A DNA stretch of 64,000 nt from Cryobacterium tepidiphilum. Lineage in GTDB: Bacteria > Actinomycetota > Actinomycetes > Actinomycetales > Microbacteriaceae. A program made the position numbers and the translations under genes. This document shows positions 53,493 through 61,922 of this stretch, in pieces. The notes under the pieces are model-generated. The model searched no databases and had not been told where the DNA came from. It worked only from the letters and a program-made list of their open reading frames with translations. The stretch is taken from positions 1 to 64,000 of the forward strand of contig NZ_RDSR01000011.1 in assembly GCF_003716325.1 (NCBI RefSeq), given 5' to 3'. Positions within the stretch are counted from its first letter, which is position 1, and each line of letters starts with the position of its first letter.

Positions 53493-53990
53493 TTACCTTT
53501 CGACGGCGAGCGTGAAGCCCACGTGCGACGCTGTGAATCCGAGCCGTTCGTAGAAGCGGTGCGCGTCGACCCGCGCCGCGTCGGAGGCGAGTTGGACCAG
53601 CTGCGCCCCGAGCTCCGGCGCCATTTCCACGGCCCAGCGGACCATGGCCCGGCCGATCCCCCGGTTCCGATGGTCGGCGCGCACGCGCACCGACGCGATC
53701 TGCAACCGGGACGCCCCGACGCGGGTCAGTCCTGGAATCAGGGTCAGCTGCATCGTGGCGATGACCTCTCGCGCCGTCGACGTGGCCACGAGCAGCCGCT
53801 GCTCGGGACTGGCGTCGATAGCCGCGAACGCGCGTTCATACGCGGGACGGGCGTCGGTGCGGGCCGTGTCGCCATGGGCGGCCCCGATGGGGTCATCGGC
53901 AAGGAGTTCCAGGATCGCCGGCAGGTCGTCGGCGGTTGCGCGCCGCAGCGCCGCCGTACCGACGGGAAGAGGCAGGATGATGTCGCTCAC
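53493..53990 (-). CDS. GNAT-family N-acetyltransferase
   Basis: 165 residues. Acetyl-CoA binding motif VRADHRNRGIGRAMVRWA (R-N-R-G-I-G), then LASDAARVDAHRFYERLGF with the typical motif B end. Substrate unknown. GTG 53990 is preferred to ATG 53999 because a TACGAT box (53998-54003) overlaps that ATG and lies 7 nt before the GTG, as in other leaderless genes here. Confidence 0.87.
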   Translation of the reverse strand: MSDIILPLPVGTAALRRATADDLPAILELLADDPIGAAHGDTARTDARPAYERAFAAIDASPEQRLLVATSTAREVIATMQLTLIPGLTRVGASRLQIASVRVRADHRNRGIGRAMVRWAVEMAPELGAQLVQLASDAARVDAHRFYERLGFTASHVGFTLAVER

Positions 53991-53997
53991 GCCTGAC

Positions 53998-54003
53998 ATC
54001 GTA
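53998..54003 (-). promoter_or_regulatory. -10 box of the GNAT gene (leaderless)
   Basis: TACGAT on the minus strand, 7 nt before GTG 53990. Confidence 0.45.
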
Positions 54004-54015
54004 GGCGCCCCGGGG

Positions 54016-57000
54016 TCACCCGGCAGAAGCGGTAGGCCGTTCCGGCGGTCCGTAGAAGCGGTTCTCGAAGACGACGCGGGCGCGACGCGTCAGCGCGAGG
54101 TATTCCTCATCGAGCCGGTTGGCGGATCCCGGCGGGAACGCGAGCACACGGGCGATGCCCTCCAGCTGCAGCCGGTCGACCGGGAGGACATCCGAGGTCT
54201 TGTTGGTCCACAGGGTGATGGCCGACCGCACGCGGGACGCGAAGATCCACGCCGCACGCAGCGTCGCGGCATCCGCTTCGCCCACCAGCCCGGCCTTCGT
54301 CGCCTCCGCCAGCGCGGTCAGGGTCGACGTGGTGCGCAGTTGCGGCAGCTCGGCGGCGTGCTGGAGCTGGAGCAGCTGCACGAACCACTCCACGTCGGAG
54401 AGCGAACCGCGGCCGAGTTTCAGGTGCCGGGTTCTGTCGGCCCCCTGCGGCAGGCGCTCGTTCTCCACGCGCGCCTTGATGCGCTTGACCTCGCGGATGT
54501 CGTGCTCGCTGATCGCAGCCGGGTAGCGCACGGCGTCGGCGAGGGCTTCGAAATCGCGCAGCAGCGCCGCGTCGCCGGCCACCCCGCGGGCGCGGAGCAG
54601 CGCCTGCGCCTCCCAGGTGAGCGACCAGCGCCGGTAGTAGGCGGCGTACGAGTCGAGCGAGCGGACCGTGACACCGTTCTTGCCCTCCGGTCGCAGGCCG
54701 ATGTCCAGGTCGAGCGGGAGCGCCGGGTCGTCGGTGAGCCGGTTCAGCTCCCGCACCACGGCCTGCGCGCGGGAGTGCGCGGCCTCTCCCTCCAGGGAAC
54801 CGTTGCGGAACACGTACATGACGTCGGCGTCTGAGCCGAGTCCGAGCTCCTCTCCCCCGAACCGGCCCATGCCGATCACGGCGAACTCGATGCCGTCCGG
54901 TGCCGGCTGGGCGTGCCCGGGCGAGTCGGTGGACTCGAGGGCGACGCCACGGATGGCGGCGAGGACCGCGGCGATGTACACGTTGGCGATGTCGCTGAGG
55001 CCTCGTCCCAGCTCCTCGATGGTGAGTTCGCCGAGGATGGCGGAGAAGGCGAGCCGCAGCACCTCGCGGCGGCGGAAGGTGCGGAGGATGCCCGCGACAG
55101 TGTCGGCGCTCTCGTGGCGGGCTACCACCGCCCGGGCCTCGTCGGCCAGTCCCGCCCGGCTGCGGGGGCGGAGATCCTTCGGGTCCTCCAGCCACGCGAC
55201 CGCCTCCGGGACCTTCTCCAGCAGCTCGCCGATGAAGCGGGAGCCGGACAGCACGCGGGTGAGCCGGGACGCCGCGCCGGAGGAGTCCCGCAGCATGCGG
55301 AGGAACCAGTGCGTCGACCCCAGCGCGTCGCTCAGCCGTCGGAACGCGAGCAGGCCGTAGTCGGGGTCGGCGCCTTCCGAGAACCACTGCAGCATCACCG
55401 GCAGCAGGTGCCGCTGGATGGACGCACGCCGCGAGACGCCGGCGGTGAGGGCGCGGATGTGGGACAGGGCGTTGGTGGTGTTCTGGAAGCCGATCGCCGC
55501 CAGGCGCGCCTCCGCCTGCGCGCTGGTGAGGTTCAGCTCCTCGGTCGGCAGCGCCGCGACCGCCGACAGCAGCGGCCGGTAGAAGAGGCGCTCGTGCAGG
55601 CCGCGCACCCGGAGCTTGAGGGCCGTCCAGAGCCGCAGCAGTTCCGCCGCGGTGGGGGCGAGCTGGGTGCCGCGGGCGAGCACCCGCAGCTCGTCCTCGT
55701 CTCGGGGCACGAGGTGGGTGCGCCGGAGCTTCTCGAGCTGCAGGCGGTGTTCCATGAGCCGGAGGATGCGGTAGTCCCGGGCGAAGTCGGCCGCCTCGGC
55801 GCGCCCGATGTATCCCCCGTCGGCCAGGGCGTCGAGCGCCGGGAGCGTGCCGCGCTGCCGCACCGACTCGTCGGCCTGGCCGTGCACCAGCTGCAGGAGC
55901 TGCACGGTGAACTCGACGTCGCGGAGGCCGCCCGGGCCGAGCTTCAGCTGCACCCCCACCTCGTGGGGCGGGATGTTCTCGGTGACGCGCTCGCGCATCC
56001 GCTGCACCGACTCGACGAAATTGGCCCGGCTGGCGCTGGACCACACCTTCGGAGCCACGGCGTCCACGTACCGGTCGCCGAGCTCGCGGTCCCCGGCGAG
56101 GGGGCGCGCCTTGAGCAGCGCCTGGAACTCCCAGCTCTTCGCCCAGCGCTCGTAGTACGCCAGGTGCGACTCGAGCGTGCGCACGAGGGCGCCGTCCTTG
56201 CCCTCCGGGCGCAGGTTCGGGTCGACCTCCCACAGCTCCGGCTCGGCGGCGGGCTGGTTGATGCCGCGCATCATGAGCATCGCCAGGCGGGTGCCGATGT
56301 CGACGGCGCGGCCGTTGCTGACACCGGATGCGTCGGCGCCGGTCTCGCCCGTGTCGTCACCGGTGCCTTCGGCGACGAAGATGACGTCGACGTCGCTCAC
56401 GTAGTTGAGCTCGCGGGCGCCGGCCTTCCCCATGCCGATCACGGCGAGCCGGGTCCCGCGCACGTCGGCGACGGGGAATACGCCGAAGGCGCCCTTCTGG
56501 CCGGAGCACATGCTCCTCGCGACGGCCAGGGCCGCCTCGAGCGCGGACGAGGCCAGGTCGGCGAGGGAGCTCGCGATCTGGTCGACGCCGGCGATCGGAT
56601 CGGCTTGTTCGAGGTCGAAGGCGGCGACCTGGGCGAGGCGCCGGCGATACCGCACGCGGAGGGCAACCCAGGCCTCCTCGCCCACCAGCGCGGCGAACCC
56701 GTCGCGGGCACCGACGGCGTCGAGGAGGTCGGCCGTGAGGGAGTCCGCGTCAGGCAGCGCGTCGACCGGCTCGGCGAGCACCGCGAGCTCGGCGGGGCGC
56801 CGCTGGAAGAACTCGGCGAGGCCCGTGGAGGCGCCGAGCACCCGCAGCAGCCGCAGGGCGCCGCCGGGATGCCCCAGGAGAGCCTGCGTCTCGACCGGCC
56901 ACTGCCGCAGCAATGACAGCAACGACGTGAGCGCGGCATCCGGGCTGGCCGTCTTCTCCAGGAGCGGCAGCATCTCGCCGGCGGCCGGCGCACCCAGCTC

Positions 57001-57090
57001 GTGGGCCTCGGCAAGGCGCTCGCGCACCACGCCCAGGTCGGCGAACCCGACCCGGGCGAGATGGGTGAGGGTCAGCTGATCTCGCACCAT
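54016..57090 (-). CDS. glnE: Bifunctional glutamine synthetase adenylyltransferase/adenylyl-removing enzyme
   Basis: 1024 residues, the expected size. Two nucleotidyltransferase halves, each with G-x-G/DxD-type active sites: VIGMGKAGARELNYVSDVDV (N-terminal, adenylyl-removing) and VIGMGRFGGEELGLGSDADV (C-terminal, adenylylating), with PNLRPEGKDG and GLRPEGKNG elements. It switches GlnA by adding or removing AMP on its tyrosine. It follows glnA2 by 10 bp, the usual actinobacterial order glnA2-glnE. Confidence 0.95.
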   Translation of the reverse strand: MVRDQLTLTHLARVGFADLGVVRERLAEAHELGAPAAGEMLPLLEKTASPDAALTSLLSLLRQWPVETQALLGHPGGALRLLRVLGASTGLAEFFQRRPAELAVLAEPVDALPDADSLTADLLDAVGARDGFAALVGEEAWVALRVRYRRRLAQVAAFDLEQADPIAGVDQIASSLADLASSALEAALAVARSMCSGQKGAFGVFPVADVRGTRLAVIGMGKAGARELNYVSDVDVIFVAEGTGDDTGETGADASGVSNGRAVDIGTRLAMLMMRGINQPAAEPELWEVDPNLRPEGKDGALVRTLESHLAYYERWAKSWEFQALLKARPLAGDRELGDRYVDAVAPKVWSSASRANFVESVQRMRERVTENIPPHEVGVQLKLGPGGLRDVEFTVQLLQLVHGQADESVRQRGTLPALDALADGGYIGRAEAADFARDYRILRLMEHRLQLEKLRRTHLVPRDEDELRVLARGTQLAPTAAELLRLWTALKLRVRGLHERLFYRPLLSAVAALPTEELNLTSAQAEARLAAIGFQNTTNALSHIRALTAGVSRRASIQRHLLPVMLQWFSEGADPDYGLLAFRRLSDALGSTHWFLRMLRDSSGAASRLTRVLSGSRFIGELLEKVPEAVAWLEDPKDLRPRSRAGLADEARAVVARHESADTVAGILRTFRRREVLRLAFSAILGELTIEELGRGLSDIANVYIAAVLAAIRGVALESTDSPGHAQPAPDGIEFAVIGMGRFGGEELGLGSDADVMYVFRNGSLEGEAAHSRAQAVVRELNRLTDDPALPLDLDIGLRPEGKNGVTVRSLDSYAAYYRRWSLTWEAQALLRARGVAGDAALLRDFEALADAVRYPAAISEHDIREVKRIKARVENERLPQGADRTRHLKLGRGSLSDVEWFVQLLQLQHAAELPQLRTTSTLTALAEATKAGLVGEADAATLRAAWIFASRVRSAITLWTNKTSDVLPVDRLQLEGIARVLAFPPGSANRLDEEYLALTRRARVVFENRFYGPPERPTASAG

Positions 57091-57100
57091 GCGCGGACCG

Positions 57101-58438
57101 CTACAGCATCTCCAGGTTCTTGTGCAGCTCGAAGGGGGTGACCTGCGAGCGGTACTCCGACCATTCCTGACGCTTGTTCAGCAGCACGAAGTTGAACACC
57201 TGCTCGCCGAGGGTCTCGGCGACGAGCTCCGAGCGTTCCATCTGCTCGATCGCCTGGTCGAGGCTGGCCGGCAGCGGGTTGAACCCCAGCGCGCGCCGCT
57301 CGGCGTCGCTGAGCGCCCAGACGTTGTCCTCGGCCTCGGGCGGCAGCTCATCGCCGTCTTCGATGCCCTTGAGGCCGGCCGCGAGCATCAACGAGTAGGC
57401 GAGGTAGGGGTTCGCGGCGGAGTCGATGGACCGGTATTCGACGCGGGAGCTCTGGCCCTTGTTGGGCTTGTAGAGCGGCACGCGCACCAGCGCCGAGCGG
57501 TTGTTGTGGCCCCAGCAGACGAAGCTCGGCGCCTCGCCGCCGCCCCAGAGCCGTTTGTAGGAGTTCACGAACTGGTTCGTGACGGCCGTGATCTCGGGCG
57601 CGTGCTTGAGGAGACCGGCGATGAATTGACGGCCGATCTTCGACAGCTGATACTGCGCGCCCGCCTCGTAGAACGCGTTGGTGTCGCCCTCGAACAACGA
57701 CATGTGCGTGTGCATGCCCGACCCGGGATGCTGCGACATGGGCTTCGGCATGAAGGTCGCGTAGACGCCCTGCTCGATGGCGACCTCCTTCACCACCGTG
57801 CGGAACGTCATGATGTTGTCGGCCGTCGTGAGGGCGTCGGCGTAGCGCAGGTCGATCTCGTTCTGGCCGGGGCCGGCCTCGTGGTGGCTGAACTCCACCG
57901 AGATGCCGAGGTCTTCGAGCATGCGCACCGACCGGCGCCGGAAGTCGTGGGCGGTGCCGCCGGGGACGTTGTCGAAGTAGCCGGCCGAGTCCACGGGGAC
58001 CGGGCCCTCGAGGCCGATCTTGGAGGACTTGAGCAGGTAGAACTCGATCTCCGGGTGCGTGTAGAAGGTGAAGCCGCGGTCGGCCGCCTTCTCCAGGGTG
58101 CGCTTCAGCACATTGCGGGGGTCGGCGACGGCGGGCTGGCCGTCGGGCGTCGTGATGTCGCAGAACATGCGCGCCGTGGGGTCCACCTCGCCGCGCCACG
58201 GCAGGATCTGGAAGGTCGTGGGGTCGGGGTGCGCGAGCACGTCGGCCTCGAACGACCGGGTGAGGCCCTCGATCGCGGAGCCGTCGAGTCCCAGGCCCTC
58301 CATGAAGGCGCCTTCCACCTCCGCGGGGGCGATGGCGACGGATTTGAGGGTTCCGACGACATCCGTGAACCAGAGTCGGATGAACTTGATCCCCCGCTCC
58401 TCGATGGTGCGAAGAACGAAGTCACGCTGCTTGTCCAT
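57101..58438 (-). CDS. glnA2: Glutamine synthetase type I, GlnA2 class (no adenylylation site)
   Basis: 445 residues, shorter than GlnA. FIRLWFTDVVGTLKSVAI, LGLDGSAIEGLTR, metal site YTHPEIEFYLLKSS, and ATP region GSGMHTHMSLFEGD. At the position of the adenylylation Tyr the sequence reads EDNVWALSDAERRALG, so it has no modifiable tyrosine. GlnA2 homologues in actinobacteria act on glutamate with slower kinetics or have other amine acceptors. ATG with AGGAAAGGG upstream. It heads the glnA2-glnE operon, divergent from panB. Confidence 0.93.
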   Translation of the reverse strand: MDKQRDFVLRTIEERGIKFIRLWFTDVVGTLKSVAIAPAEVEGAFMEGLGLDGSAIEGLTRSFEADVLAHPDPTTFQILPWRGEVDPTARMFCDITTPDGQPAVADPRNVLKRTLEKAADRGFTFYTHPEIEFYLLKSSKIGLEGPVPVDSAGYFDNVPGGTAHDFRRRSVRMLEDLGISVEFSHHEAGPGQNEIDLRYADALTTADNIMTFRTVVKEVAIEQGVYATFMPKPMSQHPGSGMHTHMSLFEGDTNAFYEAGAQYQLSKIGRQFIAGLLKHAPEITAVTNQFVNSYKRLWGGGEAPSFVCWGHNNRSALVRVPLYKPNKGQSSRVEYRSIDSAANPYLAYSLMLAAGLKGIEDGDELPPEAEDNVWALSDAERRALGFNPLPASLDQAIEQMERSELVAETLGEQVFNFVLLNKRQEWSEYRSQVTPFELHKNLEML

Positions 58439-58525
58439 GACGCCCTTTCCTGATCATGCCTAGGCTACCGGGTGCCCTGCGGTTTGGTCCGGGAACGGCC
58501 CGGTCACCCGGCGTGGCGGCCTCAC

Positions 58526-58531
58526 TAGACT
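58526..58531 (+). promoter_or_regulatory. -10 box of panB (leaderless)
   Basis: TAGACT, 6 nt before the panB ATG. Confidence 0.5.
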
Positions 58532-58537
58532 TGGGGC

Positions 58538-59383
58538 ATGCCAGAGCACGAGGAACAGCACCCGTACGCGCCGGCCGTCACCGGGCCCAAGCGGGTACGC
58601 ATCCGCCACTTCCTGAACGCGAAGCGCGAGGGCGTGCCGATCACGGGCCTCACCAGCTACGACATGCTCACCGCGCAGATCTTCGACGAGGCGGGCATGG
58701 ACTTCCTGCTCGTCGGGGACTCCGCCGGCAACAACGTCTTCGGCTACGACACGACGCTCCCGGTGACCGTCGACGACCTGATCCCGCTGACCCGTGCCGT
58801 CGCCGGCGCCGTCAAACGCGCCCTCGTCATCGCCGACATGCCCTTCGGGTCGTACGAGGGCGGCGCGGAGGAGGCCCTGCACACCGCGGTGCGCTTCATG
58901 AAGGAGGCGCGGGCACACGCGGTGAAGCTCGAAGGCGGGGAACGCAGCCGTCAGCAGATCCGTCGCATCGTCTCCGCCGGCATCCCGGTGATGGGCCATG
59001 TCGGGTTCACGCCGCAGAGCGAGCACGGCCTGGGCGGACACATCATCCAGGGGCGCGGTGACGCAGCGGAGACGCTGATCAAGGACGCACTCGCGGTGCA
59101 GGACGCCGGGGCGTTCGCCATCGTGCTGGAGATGGTGCCGGCGACGGTCGCCGCCGAGGTCACCAAGCGGCTGGAGATTCCGACCATCGGCGTCGGCGCG
59201 GGCCCGCACGTCGACGGCCAGCTGCTGGTGTGGACCGATTTCGCGGGCATGGGCGCCGGCCGGGTGCCGAAGTTCGTGCGGCAGTACGCCGACGTGCGCG
59301 GCATTCTGACGGATGCCGTCCGCCGGTACAAGGACGACGTCGCGTCGGGCGCCTACCCGGCCCCCGAGCACAGCTACGAGTAG
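58538..59383 (+). CDS. panB: 3-Methyl-2-oxobutanoate hydroxymethyltransferase
   Basis: 281 residues. TIM-barrel with ITGLTSYDMLTAQIFDEAG, LLVGDSAGNNVFGYDTTLPV (metal-binding Asp), DMPFGSYEGGAEEAL and GGERSRQQI-VKLEGG-type region, PVMGHVGFTPQSEHGLGG and the ending YADVRGILTDAVRRY. First committed step of pantothenate synthesis, using 5,10-methylene-THF. The start at 58538 is fixed by the -10 box. Confidence 0.95.
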   Translation: MPEHEEQHPYAPAVTGPKRVRIRHFLNAKREGVPITGLTSYDMLTAQIFDEAGMDFLLVGDSAGNNVFGYDTTLPVTVDDLIPLTRAVAGAVKRALVIADMPFGSYEGGAEEALHTAVRFMKEARAHAVKLEGGERSRQQIRRIVSAGIPVMGHVGFTPQSEHGLGGHIIQGRGDAAETLIKDALAVQDAGAFAIVLEMVPATVAAEVTKRLEIPTIGVGAGPHVDGQLLVWTDFAGMGAGRVPKFVRQYADVRGILTDAVRRYKDDVASGAYPAPEHSYE

Positions 59384-59386
59384 CGC

Positions 59387-59575
59387 CTAACGGTTCTCTT
59401 CGGCGTCCTCAGCCGCCCAACGGGCGCTGTTGGCGCGCAGCTTCTCCAGTGCGTGGGCCGCCTCGTCACGCGTCGCGAAGGGACCGGCGCGGTCGATGGA
59501 CGGCGACTTCAGGCCCTGCTCGACCTCGCCGGTGCGCATGTTGTACCAGAACTGGTGTTCACTATCCTCGGCCAT
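59387..59575 (-). CDS. Short SPOR-like protein
   Basis: 62 residues: [20 protein letters not shown], then [20 protein letters not shown]. The pattern W-Y-N-x-x-T-G-E-V-E-x-G and G-P-F-x-T-x-x-E-A is that of small SPOR-domain-like proteins present next to map or panB in related actinobacteria. Function unknown. TAGGAT lies 7 nt before the ATG. It ends 3 bp after panB in convergent orientation. Confidence 0.82.
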   Translation of the reverse strand: MAEDSEHQFWYNMRTGEVEQGLKSPSIDRAGPFATRDEAAHALEKLRANSARWAAEDAEENR

Positions 59576-59588
59576 AAGCTTGATCCTA
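59575..59588. promoter_or_regulatory. Symmetric divergent -10 boxes inside overlapping start codons
   Basis: TAAGCTTGATCCTA: TAAGCT (59575-59580) drives map rightward, 7 nt before its ATG at 59588; TAGGAT on the minus strand (59583-59588) drives the SPOR gene, 7 nt before its ATG at 59575. Each -10 box includes the first base of the opposite gene's start codon. Confidence 0.55.
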
Positions 59589-60454
59589 TGCCTTTCGATT
59601 CTTCGGGACACCTGGTTCCCGGCACCCTCACGGCGTCACGTCCGGTTCCTCCGCGCATCCCGCGCCCGGAGTACGTCGGAAAGGCGGGACCCGCCCCGTA
59701 CACCGGGAACAACGTGTACTCCGCCGAGACGATCGAGCTGATCCGGAACGCCGGCCGCATCGCGGCGCAGGCCATCCAGGCGGTCGGGGAGGCCATCCGC
59801 CCCGGCGTCACGACCGACGAGCTCGACGCGGTGGGCCACCAGTTCTTGCTCGACCACGACGCGTACCCGTCGACCCTCGGCTACCGCGGCTACCCGAAGT
59901 CGCTCTGCAGCTCGATCAACGAGGTCATCTGCCACGGTATCCCCGACAACACGGTGCTGCGCGACGGGGACATCATCAACATCGACATCACGGCCTTCAC
60001 GCACGGCGTGCACGGCGACAGCAACGTCACCTTCCTGGTCGGGAACGTCGCCGACGACGCCCGGCTCCTCGTCGAACGCACGAAGGAGGCGCTGGGCCGC
60101 GGCATCAAGGCGGTGGCCCCCGGCCGGCAGGTGAACGTGATCGGGCGCGCCATCGAGTCGTACGCGAAGCGGTTCGGCTACGGCGTGGTGCGCGACTTCA
60201 CCGGCCACGGCGTCGGGGAGGCCTTCCACTCCGGCCTCATCATCCCGCATTACGACTCCGCGCCCCGCTACGACGACGTGATGGAGGTGGGCATGGTCTT
60301 CACGATCGAGCCGATGCTGACCCTCGGCACCGCCGCGTGGGACATGTGGGCCGACGACTGGACCGTGACCACCCGCGACAAGAGCCTCACCGCGCAGTTC
60401 GAGCACACCCTCGTCGTCACCGAACGCGGCGCCGACATCCTGACGCTGCCCTGA
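59588..60454 (+). CDS. map: Methionine aminopeptidase type I
   Basis: 288 residues. After a ~40-residue N-terminal extension with the SH3-binding-like [17 protein letters not shown], the pita-bread fold: [34 protein letters not shown] (two Asp ligands), [19 protein letters not shown] (His), and [12 protein letters not shown] and [12 protein letters not shown] (Glu ligands). It removes initiator Met. ATG 59588 is fixed by the overlapping divergent promoter; the earlier frame start at 59453 lies inside the SPOR gene. Confidence 0.95.
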   Translation: MPFDSSGHLVPGTLTASRPVPPRIPRPEYVGKAGPAPYTGNNVYSAETIELIRNAGRIAAQAIQAVGEAIRPGVTTDELDAVGHQFLLDHDAYPSTLGYRGYPKSLCSSINEVICHGIPDNTVLRDGDIINIDITAFTHGVHGDSNVTFLVGNVADDARLLVERTKEALGRGIKAVAPGRQVNVIGRAIESYAKRFGYGVVRDFTGHGVGEAFHSGLIIPHYDSAPRYDDVMEVGMVFTIEPMLTLGTAAWDMWADDWTVTTRDKSLTAQFEHTLVVTERGADILTLP

Positions 60455-60473
60455 CGCATCCGCCGGCGGGCAG

Positions 60474-60479
60474 TAGGTT
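60474..60479 (+). promoter_or_regulatory. -10 box of ppgK (leaderless)
   Basis: TAGGTT, 7 nt before the ATG at 60487. Confidence 0.5.
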
Positions 60480-60486
60480 GGTCGGT

Positions 60487-61236
60487 ATGAGTGCTGCGAC
60501 GGCCATCGGAATCGACATCGGCGGTACGGGGATCAAGGGGGCGACGGTCGACCTGTCGACCGGGGAACTCACCTCGGATCGCATTAAGCTCCCCACCCCC
60601 AAGGGCGGCCGGCCCGACGACATCGTGGAGACGACGAAGGAGCTGCTCGCCCTGCTGTCGCCAGACGCTGGGGCCTCGGTCGGCGTCTGCTTCCCCGCGG
60701 TCGTGCGGCACGGTCGCACCATGTCGGCGGCGAACGTCTCAGAGGACTGGATCGGCTTCGAGGCGGAGGCCCTGTTCGAGACGGCGCTCGGCCGCGACAT
60801 CCACTTCGTCAACGATGCGGATGCCGCGGGGTACGCCGAGGCGCAATTCGGTGCCGCGCGCGATGTGGCCGGGGTGGTCATCCTGACCACCCTCGGAACC
60901 GGCATCGGCTCCGCCGTGCTGAACGACGGCATCCTGGTGCCCAACACCGAGCTCGGCCACCTCGAGATCGGCGGCCACGACTACGAGACCCGCGCCGCGT
61001 ACTCCGTGAAGGAGCGTGAGGACCTCAGCTGGGAGAAGTGGGCGCACCGGCTGCAGAAGTACTACCGCACCCTCGAGAAGCTCTTCTCCCCCGACCTGTT
61101 CATCGTCGGCGGCGGCGTGTCGAAGCACCACGACGACTTCCTGCCGCTGCTCGACCTGTCGACGCCCATCGTCCCGGCCGTGCACCGCAACAACGCGGGC
61201 ATCCTCGGCGCAGCGGCCCTCGCCACCCTCCGGTAG
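60487..61236 (+). CDS. ppgK: Polyphosphate/ATP glucokinase
   Basis: 249 residues. ROK-family phosphate-1 motif AIGIDIGGTGIKGATVD, the glucose-binding VNDADAAGYAEAQFG, LTTLGTGIGSAVLNDG and the ELGHLEIGG segment. The short length and the GIDIGGTGIKG start are those of actinobacterial polyphosphate glucokinases, which phosphorylate glucose with polyphosphate or ATP. It stands alone after map. A large palindrome follows 12 bp after its stop. Confidence 0.93.
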   Translation: MSAATAIGIDIGGTGIKGATVDLSTGELTSDRIKLPTPKGGRPDDIVETTKELLALLSPDAGASVGVCFPAVVRHGRTMSAANVSEDWIGFEAEALFETALGRDIHFVNDADAAGYAEAQFGAARDVAGVVILTTLGTGIGSAVLNDGILVPNTELGHLEIGGHDYETRAAYSVKEREDLSWEKWAHRLQKYYRTLEKLFSPDLFIVGGGVSKHHDDFLPLLDLSTPIVPAVHRNNAGILGAAALATLR

Positions 61237-61248
61237 CCCCTTCTCGCA

Positions 61249-61311
61249 GCGCGAGTGCTCACTTTTTGCGGGAATAGCTCGGTCATTCCCACAAAAAGTG
61301 AGCATTCGCGC
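61249..61311. repeat. Large hairpin element between ppgK and rnpB
   Basis: Arms of 27 nt (61249-61275 and 61285-61311) pair at 25 positions, the two exceptions being G-T, around loop AGCTCGGTC. The tip GCGCGAGTGC equals that of the palindrome at 16262. It lies between the end of ppgK and the 3' end of the RNase P RNA and could terminate both. Confidence 0.8.
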
Positions 61312-61331
61312 ACCGGGACCAAGAGAGGGAA

Positions 61332-61735
61332 GGGAATGGGCCGGCTGGTACGCCGGGTTCTGTCCGGGTGCCGTGCGAGGCACGGACACCGTGGGCGGCC
61401 ATCTATCTCGGGACTACGTTGCCGCAGCCCTCCAGCGGTCTACCCGGGAACTGGGCGAGCAGCCTTGTCGTTCCCTGTCTGACCTTGCTCCGGACGAGGT
61501 TTACCGAGCCGACCAGGTCACCCTGGCCTCTGGTGGTCTCTTACACCACCGTTTCACCCTTACCCCCTGCCTGGCCCGAAGGCCGGCAGGCGGCGGTCTA
61601 CTTTCTGTGGCACTGTCTCGCGGGTTGCCCCGGGTGGGTGTTACCCACCGTCCTGCTCTATGGAGCCCGGACGTTCCTCGGCATCCGCTGTTCTCGCGAA
61701 CAACGGATGACGCGACCGCCTTGCCGACCCATTCC
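61332..61735 (-). ncRNA. rnpB: RNase P RNA, bacterial type A
   Basis: Minus strand. The 3' end has GGACAGAACCCGGCGTACCA, a universal element, and further 5' GGGTGAAACGGTGGTGTAAG and CCACAGAAAGTAGACCGCC (P4-region and J-elements) are present. Helix P1 is formed by GGAATGGGTCGGC at the 5' end with GCCGGCCCATTCC at the 3' end. Ends are therefore set from P1, accurate to a few nt. It is the catalytic RNA that matures the 5' ends of tRNAs. Confidence 0.95.
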
Positions 61736-61742
61736 GAGCCCC

Positions 61743-61748
61743 AGCCTA
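61743..61748 (-). promoter_or_regulatory. -10 box of rnpB
   Basis: TAGGCT on the minus strand, 7 nt before the predicted 5' end of the RNA, the same spacing as the leaderless genes. Confidence 0.5.
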
Positions 61749-61821
61749 CAGGCCCATCGCGGGCGGCTCCCCACCGCAGCGGATGTGCGTCATGTGTCGC
61801 CGCCGTGGCAGGACAACGTAT

Positions 61822-61859
61822 CGGCGGATCGCTACCGCTCCGGCGATAGCGAACCGCCG
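61822..61859 (-). terminator. Hairpin downstream of the zinc-ribbon gene
   Basis: Arms of 16 nt (61822-61837 with 61844-61859) with 14 pairs and a 6-nt loop. It lies 63 bp past the stop of the coiled-coil protein gene and before the rnpB promoter, a fitting place for a terminator; only a weak U-tract follows. Confidence 0.6.
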
Positions 61860-61922
61860 CTCGGGGCGCGGTTCGCCGAAACGTGGTCAGACACGGGGCG
61901 TGGACCGCAGACCACGACGGGC

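Noticed and set aside
61330-61740. Plus-strand open frames through rnpB
   Set aside because: The minus strand carries the universal RNase P RNA elements and a fitting P1 helix; the frames are chance.
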